NCBI GenBank assembly: GCA_002914805.1
Contig: JXTB01000122.1
Span: 330,530-394,529, forward strand
From: Parasponia andersonii
Lineage: Eukaryota > Streptophyta > Magnoliopsida > Rosales > Cannabaceae
Length of the DNA stretch: 64,000 nt
Reading direction: 5' to 3'
Shown: piece by piece, positions 37,215 to 48,804 of the stretch
How the letters are laid out: each line of letters opens with the position of its first letter
Numbering within the stretch: position 1 is the stretch's first letter
Notes under the pieces: model-generated
The model's database searches: none
Told to the model about the DNA's origin: nothing
Seen by the model: the letters and a program-made list of their open reading frames with translations, nothing else
Translations under genes and position numbers: made by a program

Positions 37215-37595
37215 ATGGAGTCGAACCGTAAGCGCAGAGGTTTCATGAAGGGAAAACTTATGCCATTCTACAGAGCGACAAAGCTTAATTCCTCAACAAC
37301 AACAACGGTGCAGTACACAAGTAAGGTGAAGCCGAGCCAGTCGTCTCCTTCGGCGGCTTCCGTCGGGTTTTCGGTTCACCAAGACTATGTGATTGCTCAG
37401 CCAAAGCCCAAAGTTTCGTTCATTCTGCCACATGAGAGCCGTGATTCGGTGGTGCAATTGGATAATCTCTATGGCATGGCTGTTGACGAGACTGTGGACT
37501 CTAAGGCTGCTTCTTATATATATTCGGTTCAAGAACGTTTCAAGCTTGAACGTGTCAATTCCGAACGAATGATCAAGTGCCAGGATAAGTGTTAG
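37215..37595 (+). CDS. 126-residue plant protein of unknown function
   Basis: A single exon starts MESNRKRRGFMKGKLMPFYR and ends KCQDKC. It is hydrophilic, has no signal peptide or membrane segment, and opens with a basic patch (5-14) that could serve nuclear or membrane targeting. Blocks that look conserved are VQYTSKVKP (32-40), VGFSVHQDYVIAQPKPKVSF (50-69) and YIYSVQERFKLERVNSE (101-117), the last predicted helical. From memory, similar proteins exist in other dicots without known function. ATG 37215 is chosen because the conserved block starts there; the frame remains open upstream through leader sequence (37122-37214). A TATA box lies at 37104. Confidence 0.8.
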   Translation: MESNRKRRGFMKGKLMPFYRATKLNSSTTTTVQYTSKVKPSQSSPSAASVGFSVHQDYVIAQPKPKVSFILPHESRDSVVQLDNLYGMAVDETVDSKAASYIYSVQERFKLERVNSERMIKCQDKC

Positions 37596-38640
37596 TAAGT
37601 TCACACATGTGTTTTTAATAATAAACATTTCGGTAGAGAGACCAGAAGGTGTTACTTATGTTCTTTCCTTCTTTTAATTCATGTATCTTATTAAAGCTCA
37701 GTAACATGCAGCTAATTAGGTTATGATCAGGGGGTCGGAATGATTCATATGGTATGAGTTAGTACGACCCATGAAGTTGTCAAGAGTTGGAAATATATGA
37801 AAGAAATTTGTAATAGTTCCTTCTATCAATGCGTGTTACATTACGTGCATATTTTCAATTTTTTTTTTTTAGCACGGTACAAGTAAGGTCACATGGCAAA
37901 CAGTACTACTGTACCTTGAATATTAGAATAATCCCCAACTTGATCAGTTTATTCGCCCGAATTTTTTATGTATATCAAGCATCTGTGTCGGCCTGTAAAT
38001 ACTTTCTAGATATTTAGCACGATTTTTCAAGAAAACAAAATAAAATCTCAAAAAAAGCTCTTTCAAATATATTTAATTAAGTTGATAAGTATCCGGCCAA
38101 GCAAAATTAGTATAAGGAAATATTGAAGGTGGTTAACGGCAACAGGATTAATTGTTTCCAAATTAGCTTTACCTTGAAATCTAAGGCAAAGTCAAAGTGA
38201 TATGCTTGTGATGAACATTAGAGAATATCCACTTCATTATTAACTGAATATTTCTACCAAAAATCATAGTTAATTTACCATATAGTTTCGTGAGGGCCGG
38301 TTATCATGACACATGAGTGTGAAAGAGACAGAAAGAACGGAAAAGAAGAAAAAAGTTATTCCTTCTTTTGCAATTTGCGAATATAAAAGTGTCCTATATA
38401 CGATGTACATTTATTTATCTATGTATATAAGTACACAGTAATACCCTTAAATTTTAGAAGGGTATTTTAGTCTTTTAAAAAATATATATATATATACATA
38501 AATTGAATTAAAAATTCAAATTTTTGGTTAATTTGAAAGAAATTTTGATAGTGGGACTAATTTGCAAAACTGAAAGACTATTTTGAAATAAAATTTTAAA
38601 ATTAGGGACATATGTGCAATTTTAAAAAAATTACACTTCC
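37596..38640. other. 3' flank and AT-rich intergenic DNA
   Basis: The first part is presumably 3' UTR. From about 38460 the DNA may already belong to repeat copy B, since the words before CACGTGGCC are related to the far side of copy A. Confidence 0.45.
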
Positions 38641-39097
38641 CATTTAAGAGCAGACACGTGGCCTTCCCTCAGATCACTTTCTCTCTCTCTCTCCGCAATT
38701 TATTAGCCAAAACGCCGATTTCCGGCGTTGCTCCGATGAAGCTCTTCCCGATCGGCAAAGAGAGCCCAGCTCTAGACGATCACCGCGCTGCAGGTCCCGC
38801 CGCCTGAAAGCTCGTCGTTCGCCGGAAATAGCCAAAAAACGCTGCAGCTTCCGAAGCTCGCCGGCGCCGATTCCGGCGATGTTTTGCCATGAAACTGGTC
38901 GGGTTTGACTCATCTCGTCATGATCTTTAACATGATATATATATATATATATATCTTGACTCAATATTGTCCGGATTGAATTTTATCATTTTTATTAATT
39001 TTGAGCTATTTTTGTTTTATGCTTAAAATTTTCAATCCGACCGTTAGATCATAAAATAAACCTCAAATTTGTGATGTACTCGTGAAAACAAAAATTT

Positions 39098-39136
<39 letters not shown>

Positions 39137-40828
39137 CTATGTTTAGTGACGAGCAAGAAAATCTAAATCTAACGGCTTAGATCGTCTCGTTTTACATGTC
39201 GTGGGCCCGGGTTCGGCCTAAGCCCGAATCAGTTGAATTATATATCTAATCTAGCATTCTTAGGTGCTCTGAATTTAGTAGTAAAGTCCGTTTAATGATC
39301 TGAAACTCCGATTGAAAATCAAATTTTCAAACTTATCGATCAAAAGCTTTAGAACGATGCCCGACCTTCCAAACGATACACAAATGATGCAAAATTTTCT
39401 CCATAGCTCCGTAGCACTATTTGAATACTCAATTGAGGTATGGGATTCAATTTTCTTGTTTTCTATTATTTACATTAAAATTGGAATTTATTTTTAAAAT
39501 GAAATTTCGTGATTTTATTAAATTGAATTATTTGAATAATTATTTTAATGAACTATGAATTTGTGAAATATTGTAGACTGCTCTAGATATTTTTAAATAT
39601 GATTTTATACAAGTTTTTATACTTGGAATTTGATAAAATTATAGAAACTGTACTTTTAGATTTTAAAGTACAAAATGGATTTTAATTTAAAATCAGAACA
39701 TGTCTAGAATATTAAACCATTGCATTGTTATTTGAGACTCTATATATTGCACATTTCATATGTTCATGCATGAGAGTCATCTTAGATATCACGATGTTGT
39801 AGTAGGCGGACTAGTACACCCGCCTTCGGTGAGAGCCCGTAAACCCGCGCGGGGTTTGATTTCTAACTATCTCCATTCGGTAGGCGTAGGCATTCGGTGA
39901 CCCTCAGTTCGGTAGGAGTTGACACATTGGTGTCCCTCTGATTTTCAGAGATAGATATCAGACAGAGAGTATTCAATACATGTAGTATAAGTTGCTCTAG
40001 TTGTAATAGGAACTCATGTGATGTGTTGATTTATGTGATGTGTACTATGCTTGTTTTATTATGGTTTTCTATCTATTTTAACCTGGATATATATCTGGTT
40101 TTGGTTTGAGCATAATTTTCTGTAAAAATTTTCTATATATGTTTCGAATGCTCTATATTTATTAAAATGCTTTTCAAAACTACTAACCATGCAGTTATAT
40201 TGAGAATTACCAAAAAAGTTTTTTTCAAAAAGGTAATTAAGTTTTCTACTGAGCATTCACGTGCTCATCCCTTACTTCCTCCTATTTCAAGTGTTGACAT
40301 ACTTTGTGATAATTATTCTAGTGGTTTGGCAAGCATGTTTGGCATATGCTTGCAGTTCCAATCCTCTTCATTGGTTGGTTCGTACTCTGTCTCATTTTCC
40401 CCTTTTCTAAGTCAAATTTATTTAGTCATTAGTAGTATATTTACTGAGTGGATGTATGAGGATGATTTCGATATTTAATCAAGTACTTAGACATAGAAAT
40501 GATTTTATGAAAATTATTTTAACTATGGACCTATGGTTTTAAATTGAACACTTTTATTAAACTTAATAATTTAAATAAAAAGTTTCTAAAATTTATTATT
40601 TATCATTTCTCTAAATTTAAAATTAAAAATACCTTGGAAATTTAAAATTAGTAGATAATGCTATAATTTCTTGAGTTGGTCCAACATTAAAATTTACTTA
40701 CTCTTGAGGACTAAAACTTAAATTTTAAGTACTCAACTTTTTCTGGAAATTTTGGAAATTTTTGTTTATCACTGTTTTTACTTAAATTTACTAAAAGTCA
40801 TGACATTGGATTTTTGGTCGTGACATAC
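38641..40828 (-). repeat. Dispersed repeat family, copy B (inverted relative to A and C)
   Basis: Read on the minus strand the copy opens TGTCACGACCAAAAATCC (from 40828) and proceeds to a CACGTG word near 38654. The block at 39748-40110 matches the reverse complement of 41640-41960 in copy C at roughly 80% over several hundred bases, with shared words such as CATGCATGAGAGTCATCTTA and TAGTACACCC. A GC-rich portion at 38700-38900 with CGCCGGCG words lies at the far end. The family is probably LTR-derived; it has no intact coding region and is old. A (TA)n tract sits at 39101-39133. Confidence 0.6.
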
Positions 40829-40994
40829 ACACATCAATATCAGGTGCTTGGCTTCAAAAATAAATAAATAAATAAGCTAGTACCTTTTATAAAGTTGAAG
40901 TTTCCCAATTTAGTAGGGAAATATTAATTGATCTAGAGATCAATCATAAGATTGGTTTATAGTTAACCTATTAATAATTCTAAATCGAATTAAT

Positions 40995-43150
40995 TATGTA
41001 GAGGCATGAAATTTCGCTAGAAATGGAAATTCTTATAAAGAAAAAATTTAAGGAGTTTTGAATTTTTAAAACACCATGATTAATAAAAATATTTGAAATT
41101 TCAACTAATTAACTTATCGTTCAGTTCATAGTCACCATTAAACATGAACTGAATAATTATTAGAAAAATCAAATCTAAATAATTAATCGAGTATCATCAT
41201 TCACATATCAACCTCAAGCTAGTATGACAGATATAGTTTACCAACATATTCAAAGTAGCATACTTAATTCAAATGCTAACATAATTTATTTATTTAGCAA
41301 TACATAAATACAAGTCTTAAGTCCACACTTCTAGCATTAATAAGTCACGAACTACAAGTAAATATAGCCTTTTAATTCGCTTATTAGTCACCAATATCAC
41401 ACTGGATACCACCAGCAAAGAAAGTAGGAATGCGAGTATAAAATACCCAATAGCTTATCTAATTACCCTTCTGAGAAAATCTTTTTATAATTCTCAAAAT
41501 ATCCACATAATCAGTAGTACTATAAAGCATTTCACAAATATTAAGTATTCAAAACATATATAGAAAACCATTATAGAAAATCATGCAAAAAATTAAAACT
41601 ATATATCCAAGTCAAAACATATAGAAATCCATAATAAAACAAGCATAATACACATCACATAAATCAACATATAACATGAGCTCTTATCCTCTCATCACAA
41701 TTAGAGCAACTTATACTATATGTATTGAGTGCTCCCTACCTGACATCTATCTCTGGAAACTAGAGGGGCACCGAATGTCTATACCTACTGGATAGAGATA
41801 GTCAAAATACAAAACGTATAGGTTTATATGTTCTTACTAAAGGTGGGTGTACTAGTCTGCCTACTACAACACCGCGATGCCTAAGATGACTCTCATGCAT
41901 GATCATATGAAATGTGCAATATATGGAGTCTCAAACAACCAAATAGTAGTTTAATATTCTAGACATACTCTGATTTTTAAATAAAAATTCATTTTGTGCT
42001 CTAAAAATTCGGTAGTATATTGCTTATGATTTAATCAAAGCCAAATTTAAAACTTGCATAAATCACATGAAAAATATCTAGAGTAGTCTATAATTTCTCA
42101 CAAATCCATAATTCACCAAAATAATTATTCAAAATATTTAATTTAATAAAATTAAAAAAATTTATTTTTTCACAACATATTCCAATTTTTATGAGAAATA
42201 ATAGAAAACAAGGTAATAGGATCCCCTACCTCGAAATAGTAATTATGCTAAACTAACGACGCTAGAAAAGTTCTTTGTTGATTAGTTAGTTGTTCAGATG
42301 GTCATTTCTGAATCCCGACATGTAACTTGAAAAACTAAATTTACAAATAGAGCCTCAAATTGAGAAATGAATGTCATCATTGACAGTGCAATTCACGAGC
42401 TATTTTCTCGATTTTCGTGCCACTTCAGAATATAGTGATATTTTATATCAAAATTTATGTTCCGACCTCACTGAGCTTAAATTCGAAATTAGAACTCAAT
42501 TTCGAGATGCCGAGAATTAAATGGGCTCAAAAATCCAAAAAAATATAAAAATATCACATTTTGAAAATAAATAGAAAAATGCCACTTTTTCAATTCGATA
42601 ATTAACACTCATCTAAACTCTATTTCAATACTTCAAAATCATGAGATTTCTTGTTTTAATCTCATCTTTCACGTGGTATAATTTTTTCAGAATAAATAAC
42701 TCAATTCCGAAATAATTATAAAAGTATCACAAAAATTTAATATTATAAAAATAGTACAGTAATCAACTTCTCACCGGGACCAAGTTAGAAGTCGTGGGTA
42801 GTCAAAGATAAAAGCTAATGTAGAGACGAGTTGAACGACGACAACGACGAGCTGATTGGATGTCGAAGGAAGAAACAACAAGCAATTTTCCATTCCAATG
42901 GTGCGATTTTCGAACAGCCGTAGCTCCAGTAGGAGGCGGCATTGGCTGGCGCTTGATCGTCAGCATCTCCTAATCACAACGGGAGGGTGTGTCGAGCACA
43001 GCGGCGATTGGTGGCTCAACCAGTGAACAGAGCAGTGGTGGAAAGTTTTTCAAAAATGGCAGAGGGATTTTGGGGAAGAATGAGAGATTTTTTTGAGATT
43101 TAAGTGCAATTTTGAAAGCTTTAGATAGTGAGACACGTGTTAGCCTCTGG
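40995..43150 (+). repeat. Dispersed repeat family, copy C
   Basis: It shows the same order of landmarks as copy A: a 'ctagcatta' block near 41330, a 'cacactggataccacc' block near 41397, the CACC-rich block at 41700-41870, 'catgcatgatcatatgaaat' near 41912, and an ACACGTGTTAG word near 43132. Its first bases are degraded. It faces copy B head to head across about 165 bases of unrelated DNA. It is broken and old. Confidence 0.6.
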
Positions 43151-44400
43151 TTTGACCGAATAATTTTCAAAAATTCCACTTTGACTACAGATTATAAAAT
43201 ATTCTTTCACTTTAGTCATTTTCTTATTGACTTTTAAGTCCTCCATTTCTTTCCCAATGTACCTAGACCTTCTTCAACTCCAATAAAATATTTCAGATTT
43301 TTATTTAATTAAAATTGTTGCAATTTTACAGGTTTGGCCCTGTCAATTTACAGTACGTCAAAATTTGAACCTAACAAATTGCAAAAAGGAAGCTGTGAAG
43401 ACCGAGTGGATTACAATAATAATGGAGAGAACACTGTGCTTTCTTTAAGCATGACAAAGGAAGATTAATAATACCCCATGCCAAGGGTTTCGATCGAGCT
43501 AGGCCACCTTAATTTCTCTGTTGAAACCCAAATTGATGACAGTATCCAATAAGCTGGTCAGAAGTAGGGCCCTCTCTCACTCTCATCTTTAACTTGTATT
43601 TGAAGCTCTGCCAACTGCATGCAATGACATTGATTAATGTTGATACTTAAGTTACTATTGGTCGCCAACTTTATACGTATTCTTATCACCAGGTTGGTAG
43701 ATACTGCTTGTGCACTACCTTAGTTTCGTATATTAAACAATTTTTTTTTAATTATTATTATTAGTTTTTTGGGTGGAAGTCTAAGGTCTCTCATGTTCAA
43801 AGGAGTGCTAAGTGTATTCTCCCTCGGTTTTTTTTTTTTTTTTACACTCTCTTTTATTTTATTGATTAACACGTTAATTTTATTATTCGGCCTGTTTAAT
43901 TAACATTTTAATATTATAATAAATTAAATATGTAGATTAAATATTTGGCCTTCGCATATGCACTGGATCATATTCTTATGAATGATTTTGTTAATAAAAG
44001 TTGATGAATGGAAACACAACATGATAATTTACAAACACGTGATACTTTGTTTACCAATTGACAAACAAGTTATAGGAAAATTTGAAGTTTCTGATAATAA
44101 AAGGATAAACATAGAATTAACAGAAATATGATAATTAATTATATATGTAATGCAATCTTGTCTCCTTTTCTTTTTCTGTCTCTAGAGAGGGGAGATGGAT
44201 GACGTCTACATAAACATACATATAAAAATTTTGTGTAATACATTATATACCATTCATGTAATTGTTACAGAGATTGTGTGTGTGGAAAATACATGTAAAT
44301 AATATTAAAAAAGGAAAATGAACATAAATGATTCGGTTATTTTAAAATGAAGTCGAATACATCGACCACAATAGATTGATGAGGGCCGTGGGCTGAAGAA
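43151..44400. other. Intergenic, nothing recognised
   Basis: AT-rich DNA with T runs near 43742 and 43832. No gene is supported. Confidence 0.5.
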
Positions 44401-44403
44401 TTC

Positions 44404-44477
44404 GGCCCAAGAAGAAACAAAAAAAAAAAAAATAATAATAATAAAATGAAACTGGGCCCACTCTGTAAGGCGGCCCA
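44404..44477 (+). promoter_or_regulatory. Site-II (GGCCCA) cluster upstream of the 136-residue membrane protein gene
   Basis: GGCCCAA (44404-44410), GGGCCCA (44454-44460) and GGCCCA (44472-44477) occur within 75 bases. Such TCP-binding site-II words are typical of plant promoters active in dividing or housekeeping tissue. A (CTT)n tract follows in the likely leader. Confidence 0.6.
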
Positions 44478-44712
44478 GCTTGAGCTTGTCCAGTCCAGAC
44501 CTCCAGGCGCGGTTACCAAGAATCCAGTGTGTGTTCGACGTCAATCTTCATCTTCCCCGGGGAGTCGTGATCTGAACTCTTGACTCTGTCATGATCCATT
44601 TCTTCAGAATCTCATTGCAGAAACCAATTCAGATCACCCAACGGTTTTCGATCTTATCCGCTTACATATCAGCTTTATCCAATTCTTCCTAATACTGATA
44701 CTTCATACTTCA

Positions 44713-44714
<2 letters not shown>

Positions 44715-44744
<30 letters not shown>

Positions 44745-44747
44745 CTT
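44715..44747. repeat. (CTT)n microsatellite in the likely 5' leader
   Basis: About eleven CTT units end 34 bases before the start codon at 44781. Confidence 0.9.
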
Positions 44748-44780
44748 TTTTTAATTTTTTTTTAACCTTTTGCACCTGAA

Positions 44781-45341
44781 ATGAGGGCCCAAGATCATCA
44801 TGATCACCAGAAGCACAACTCTAGTAGGGTTCTCTACGAGCTCAGCTCCATGATCATCCACATCCTCAAATCACCTCCCCTGTCAATCCCCTTTCCCAAC
44901 AACCACCCTCACGGACACCTCGGGACGACACCCTCTNNACAGTCCCATGCGCTCTCGCAGGTGTCCCCAGCGGGTTTCGCGTCTCTGTTTCTGGGGATTT
45001 CGCTGGCTCTGATGCTGTTCGGGTCAGTGACGTTTGTGATTGGTTTTATATTGATGCCTCTGGTGATGGGTCTGGTCCTGCTTTTCTACGCCGTTCAGAT
45101 TCTTTTCAATTTGTCCGAACTGGGTCGCTCCATTCTTTGCCCCGCTTCCTCACCCTCACGCACTCATGTCCCTGGTCAGAATTATTCCCAATCACCCCCC
45201 TTTTTTTTTTTTTTTTCTTTCCTTTCTTTTTCATATATATTATGGTGTGTTTATATATAATATGGGTTTAGATTTAGAGCATGTGAATCTGACAATTTTT
45301 TTGCTGTGCCCAATGTTGTTGCAGCCTGGAATTTCTCGTGA
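44781..45341 (+). CDS. Small plant protein with two membrane segments, unknown function
   Basis: Two exons (44781-45174 and 45325-45341) encode 136 residues. The first 60 residues are hydrophilic and His/Ser/Pro-rich with a conserved-looking SSRVLYELSSMI block (14-25). Two membrane segments follow: about 66-90 (FASLFLGISLALMLFGSVTF...) and 92-112. The second exon supplies only the end of the protein: the intron falls within the Ala codon of VPAWNFS. I recall dicot homologues of similar length and topology with the same short last exon, function unknown. Two N at 44937-44938 leave residue 53 undefined; the frame is open across them, so the gap size is probably right. Confidence 0.85.
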
Positions 45342-46592
45342 AGTGCTGCTCATTCACGAGTCCTTGAAATGATCAACTCAAGGAAGCAGGTTACAGATTA
45401 GTTTAGTTTAGGTGCAGTTATGAATAAATTTAAGAGCTACTTATACATAACATTTGCATTTGATGATATGTTTGTTATGTACTTTCTTTATGCCACGGAT
45501 GTAAACTAGCTTTGCTGGGGTTTGTGTTGTTTTGGGCTCTCAACTCCGGATGAAAGTTTCTTATACACGATTTTGAGAAAAAGCTTGTGCTTACTTTTTC
45601 CTTAATTCAGTTTGAATTTTATTGAGCTTCGATATTAGTCACTTGTTTTTGTATGCCTTTGGCATTATCATGTTTCGTTTCATGCCTTAATATACTTATG
45701 GTGCACATACAATTTAAAGATGCGAGTCTCTATGGATTTTCTAGAAGAAACAATTGTGGTCAAGGTAGATGGATAAGGATGATCACTAGACCTCGAGTCC
45801 AACGTAGATTTGATCAATACTTTGAACAAGACTTGACTAGTTGCTACGAGTATGACCATGAACAGCGTTAAAATAGTTCATTGTATATTGCCTTGCCTAA
45901 GGGATGTATGATGTATGAGCTTTGGTCCCTCGTCACTTGCAAGACTTAAAGCCAAACCTTGGCACACTGATGCCAACCCTAAGATATGTTTTGAGGCTTT
46001 GATTTGTAGTTATCGTCTTAGGTATCTTTTACGCAAGGGTAAAAAAGCACCTGGTGATGGAAAGTAGATGAACGTTCAAACTCATCCCATTAGCAAAACG
46101 ACGTGTATCTGTTGGAATAAACGACATGTCTGTTCTAGTTGCAAAGCTAACTGTGGTTGGAAATCAAGCTACATGTCGTCTAAGCTTTGAAGTTTTTTGT
46201 CGTTTGTGTCTCGCAAATGCCGTATGTTTCAAACACTTCTCGCTACGACAGCGGAGAGACTCTAAACCAAATCATGTTTTCAGTCCCGATCTATCCCACT
46301 TATCTTGTTTATCATATTCTTTTATAACTCTATAAAATGTAAAATTAAGCAAACTTTTGTTTTAGCTGTTATAACGTACAACAAATAGTAATCTGTACAG
46401 AATCGACACACTGGTAAAATCGTTTAATCATTCCTTAAAATCAAGCAGTATACATAATTAAAAAAGAAACCTTTGAAAAGAGGTCGACGGAGAAGATAGT
46501 GCATGCAGAATCGGCCTTGTGAGAGCCGACAATGAAGACAGTAGTATATGCAGCAGAGTTTAACCAATATAGGACAGTATATGCTGAAGAGT
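45342..46592. other. Unresolved stretch, possibly transposon remnant
   Basis: After the 3' UTR of the preceding gene, 45640-46330 contains moderately GC-rich DNA with short open frames that match no family I know. ACGACATGTC (46114-46123) and ACATGTCGTC (46170-46179) echo the palindrome in the first 20 bases of the window, so both may be edges of one repeat family. Confidence 0.35.
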
Positions 46593-46608
46593 TTAACCAA
46601 TATAGATA
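46543..46608. repeat. 33-bp tandem duplication across a stop codon
   Basis: Units 46543-46575 and 46576-46608 share AGTATATGC and GAGTTTAACCAATATAG. In the minus-strand DUF3339 gene the upstream unit contains the last codons and the stop, and the downstream unit repeats them in the 3' UTR, so the protein is unchanged. Confidence 0.85.
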
Positions 46609-46802
46609 TGAACTCCAATAGCAATGAAGAAGATAATGACGAGTCCAAAAAACACAATTGAATGCACAAATATGGAACGCCCACTCGTCTGCCTGTTGCA
46701 GAAATCCACTGCCCTGCTGTTCCCGGGCACCTGACAAATCAGCCCCGGCGTGAGCAGCACGAATAGCACCACGGCTATAAGCACTGGTCCCCAATCCGCC
46801 AT
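46593..46802 (-). CDS. DUF3339 membrane micro-protein (array member 1)
   Basis: A single exon encodes 69 residues, the usual length for the plant DUF3339 family. It starts with the family signature MADWGPVLIAVVLFVLLTPG, continues QVPG, and has the second signature TSGRSIFVHSIVFF. Two hydrophobic segments (about 5-22 and 44-66) with a short polar loop suggest a helical hairpin in a membrane. Molecular function is unknown for the family; the call rests on recognition of the family pattern. Compared with its neighbours the loop is divergent (VPGNSRAVDFCNRQ has Cys where members 2, 3 and 5 have Gly). It is the first of five genes and divergent from member 2. A 20-G run lies about 110 bases upstream, and a TTTAAATA box about 90 bases upstream. 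Confidence 0.9.
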   Translation of the reverse strand: MADWGPVLIAVVLFVLLTPGLICQVPGNSRAVDFCNRQTSGRSIFVHSIVFFGLVIIFFIAIGVHIYIG

Positions 46803-46914
46803 CTCTTAAATGCCACTCGACTAGCTTAGCTGCTTAGCTACAACTTGTTATTTGGACTTAATTACGAGCCATTTAGAGAAACCCGCATCACTATTTAAAA
46901 AGGAAGGGAGTAGA

Positions 46915-46934
46915 GGGGGGGGGGGGGGGGGGGG
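46915..46934. repeat. 20-G homopolymer upstream of DUF3339 member 1
   Basis: Twenty consecutive G on the plus strand, hence a C run in the gene's 5' region. Runs of this length are unstable and often misread. Confidence 0.9.
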
Positions 46935-47212
46935 AGCCAAAGTTAGAGTTGACGATAGAGAAAGACAAACAATGCTCCACAAAGAAGAAAGAGTTTGGAA
47001 TTCGGCAAAAGGGTCATGTGATGTGATGTGATTTTGACCTCGTCTTGGGAACCTACGGCAATCCTTCTACTTAGGACGGCAAAGGCATCTCCTTGCTTTG
47101 CTTCTCTCGCCTTCTGCTGAGACGGCTGTGTCATTAGGGGCTTGGGCCTCTATGGACCGGGCCTTGCAATCAAATTCCAGCAAAGGTGCGTATTGCCCGC
47201 AAGCCCAGCGAC

Positions 47213-47404
47213 AACTTAGAATGCTAAATAGCTCCGTTGGTCTCGAGCTCGATGGATGCTCGATGGGAGTGTCCGTGAATTTGAGAGGGTCGGGTTCAAA
47301 TTTTAGTACGACGTGTATTATTTTTTTTTAAATTTGTAATAAGTAATGGTTATTAGTTAAGTTTTATTTGTTAAAAAAAAAGAAGAAAACTTAGAATGCT
47401 AAAT
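47213..47404 (+). mobile_element. tRNA-derived SINE with 17-bp target duplications
   Basis: The 17-base sequence AACTTAGAATGCTAAAT occurs at 47213-47229 and again at 47388-47404. Between them lies a 158-base body that starts AGCTCCGTTGGTCTCGAG (A-box-like), carries GGGTTCAAATTTTA (B-box-like) near 47292, then a T-rich part, and ends in an A-rich tail (TTAAAAAAAAAGAAGAA). Perfect target duplications, pol III boxes and an A tail together identify a SINE inserted by LINE machinery. The perfect duplication implies a fairly recent insertion. Confidence 0.85.
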
Positions 47405-48665
47405 GTCTTTTTTCAGCTAAATGATCGAGTATATTATGTGTTCTATGCTTAGATGTCCACTGTTATAGTAGCTTCAAATTGTATATTGAGTATATAAGTT
47501 TTTATATTGAATAAATTCTATTTGAGACTTGGTATAGCCATTTTGCTTAGTATTTTGAGAACAGACATCTATTTTAAAGATGTCTGAAATTCGACCATTC
47601 GCTAAGAGCCGCTATTAGGCACCCCCACCCAGGCACCCCCCATGTAAATTCATGGAAAATTTTTATCTTACTACTCTTACACGCTTGTAATTCCTAAAAT
47701 ACCAATTTCTCCGGTTCACCTTCCTGTTTTGGAAATTGCCATCAAAAATAGATATCAAGTAGGTTAGAACTAATTAGTAAGGTTATTGGGACCTCGTCAA
47801 AAAAAAGAAGTTATTATTCATCACTGGTAGGCGATAGCTACTGGACTAACATTTCTGCATGTGCAGTGATATAACTAAGGTCTACAGGTAATAAGATACC
47901 AAATAGAAAAACATTATCTATTTAAATGTGGTCTGTGAAGTTTTTCGTTTGAGATTTAATCGTAAGGCATCCATCCTTTTTGAACATTTAAGTCAGGACT
48001 TGAATATCAAGTAATTTCAAGTGATCGGACACCTGCTCTGCTCTAGAGTCTGGAAACGATATGTGCTCATAAATATTTGAGGCACACGACTGTCTTAGAA
48101 TAGTAATTGCTTCAAGCTTTTACAATACAGATGCCCTTCTTCTTCTTCTCTCGTGTTGCTACCTCAGCATCATTACATTCCAAACCCATCGTCTGAACTC
48201 TAAGGACAGTCCCCACATTAATTCTAGACCAAGTCATGTCTTATACTCCATTTATACTGGTGTGCTCTTTTGACAGCCCCACGTTCCTTTCTGTACTCAT
48301 TGAGGAGTATTCCACATGGAAGCAAAACACACGTATGTAGACACATAAGCAGCAACTTTACACTTCATTTTGCATTAATAGGGGGTTTAATTTTTATAAA
48401 CTTTCTAAAAAGTTTCCCACCTTCATCAATGTCTAAAGCGAGCAAAAAGAGAGCTGTTGTGATCAATTATTTGAAGTTAATGAAAGAAAAAGGTTATTGG
48501 CATGTTTCAATTTCCAAAAAAGCAAGACCATTAGCTAAGACTACCATATGCCTGTTGCTTAACATACCTTTCTTCTCTTTTAAACCCATTGTGTTCTTTC
48601 TCACCAAGTTTAGCATCCCAACCTCTCCTTCTTCACTAAGAAATTTGGCCCCCTTTTCATCTTTC
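47405..48665. other. Intergenic between DUF3339 members 1 and 2
   Basis: The shared divergent promoter region of two array genes. The 137-codon frame at 48270-48683 starts at TTG and overlaps the member 2 promoter, so it is not called. No other feature is supported. Confidence 0.5.
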
Positions 48666-48684
48666 TATAAGCTACTTATTTAAA
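48666..48684 (+). promoter_or_regulatory. TATA-like boxes of DUF3339 member 2
   Basis: TATAA (48666-48670) and TATTTAAA (48677-48684) lie about 120-140 bases before the start codon at 48805. The leader contains a GA repeat (48780-48803). Confidence 0.35.
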
Positions 48685-48804
48685 AAGCGTCCATCATTAT
48701 CTTCTCCATCATCACTAGGTTCATATATCTCAAAATCAGAAATAGTATCCAAGAGTAGTCCTATATAGCCAAATTAAAAGAGAGAGAGAGAGAAAGAGAA
48801 AGAA

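Noticed and set aside
48270-48683. 137-codon frame on the plus strand
   Set aside because: It starts at TTG, overlaps the TATA-like boxes of DUF3339 member 2, and shows no domain or coding bias; judged chance.
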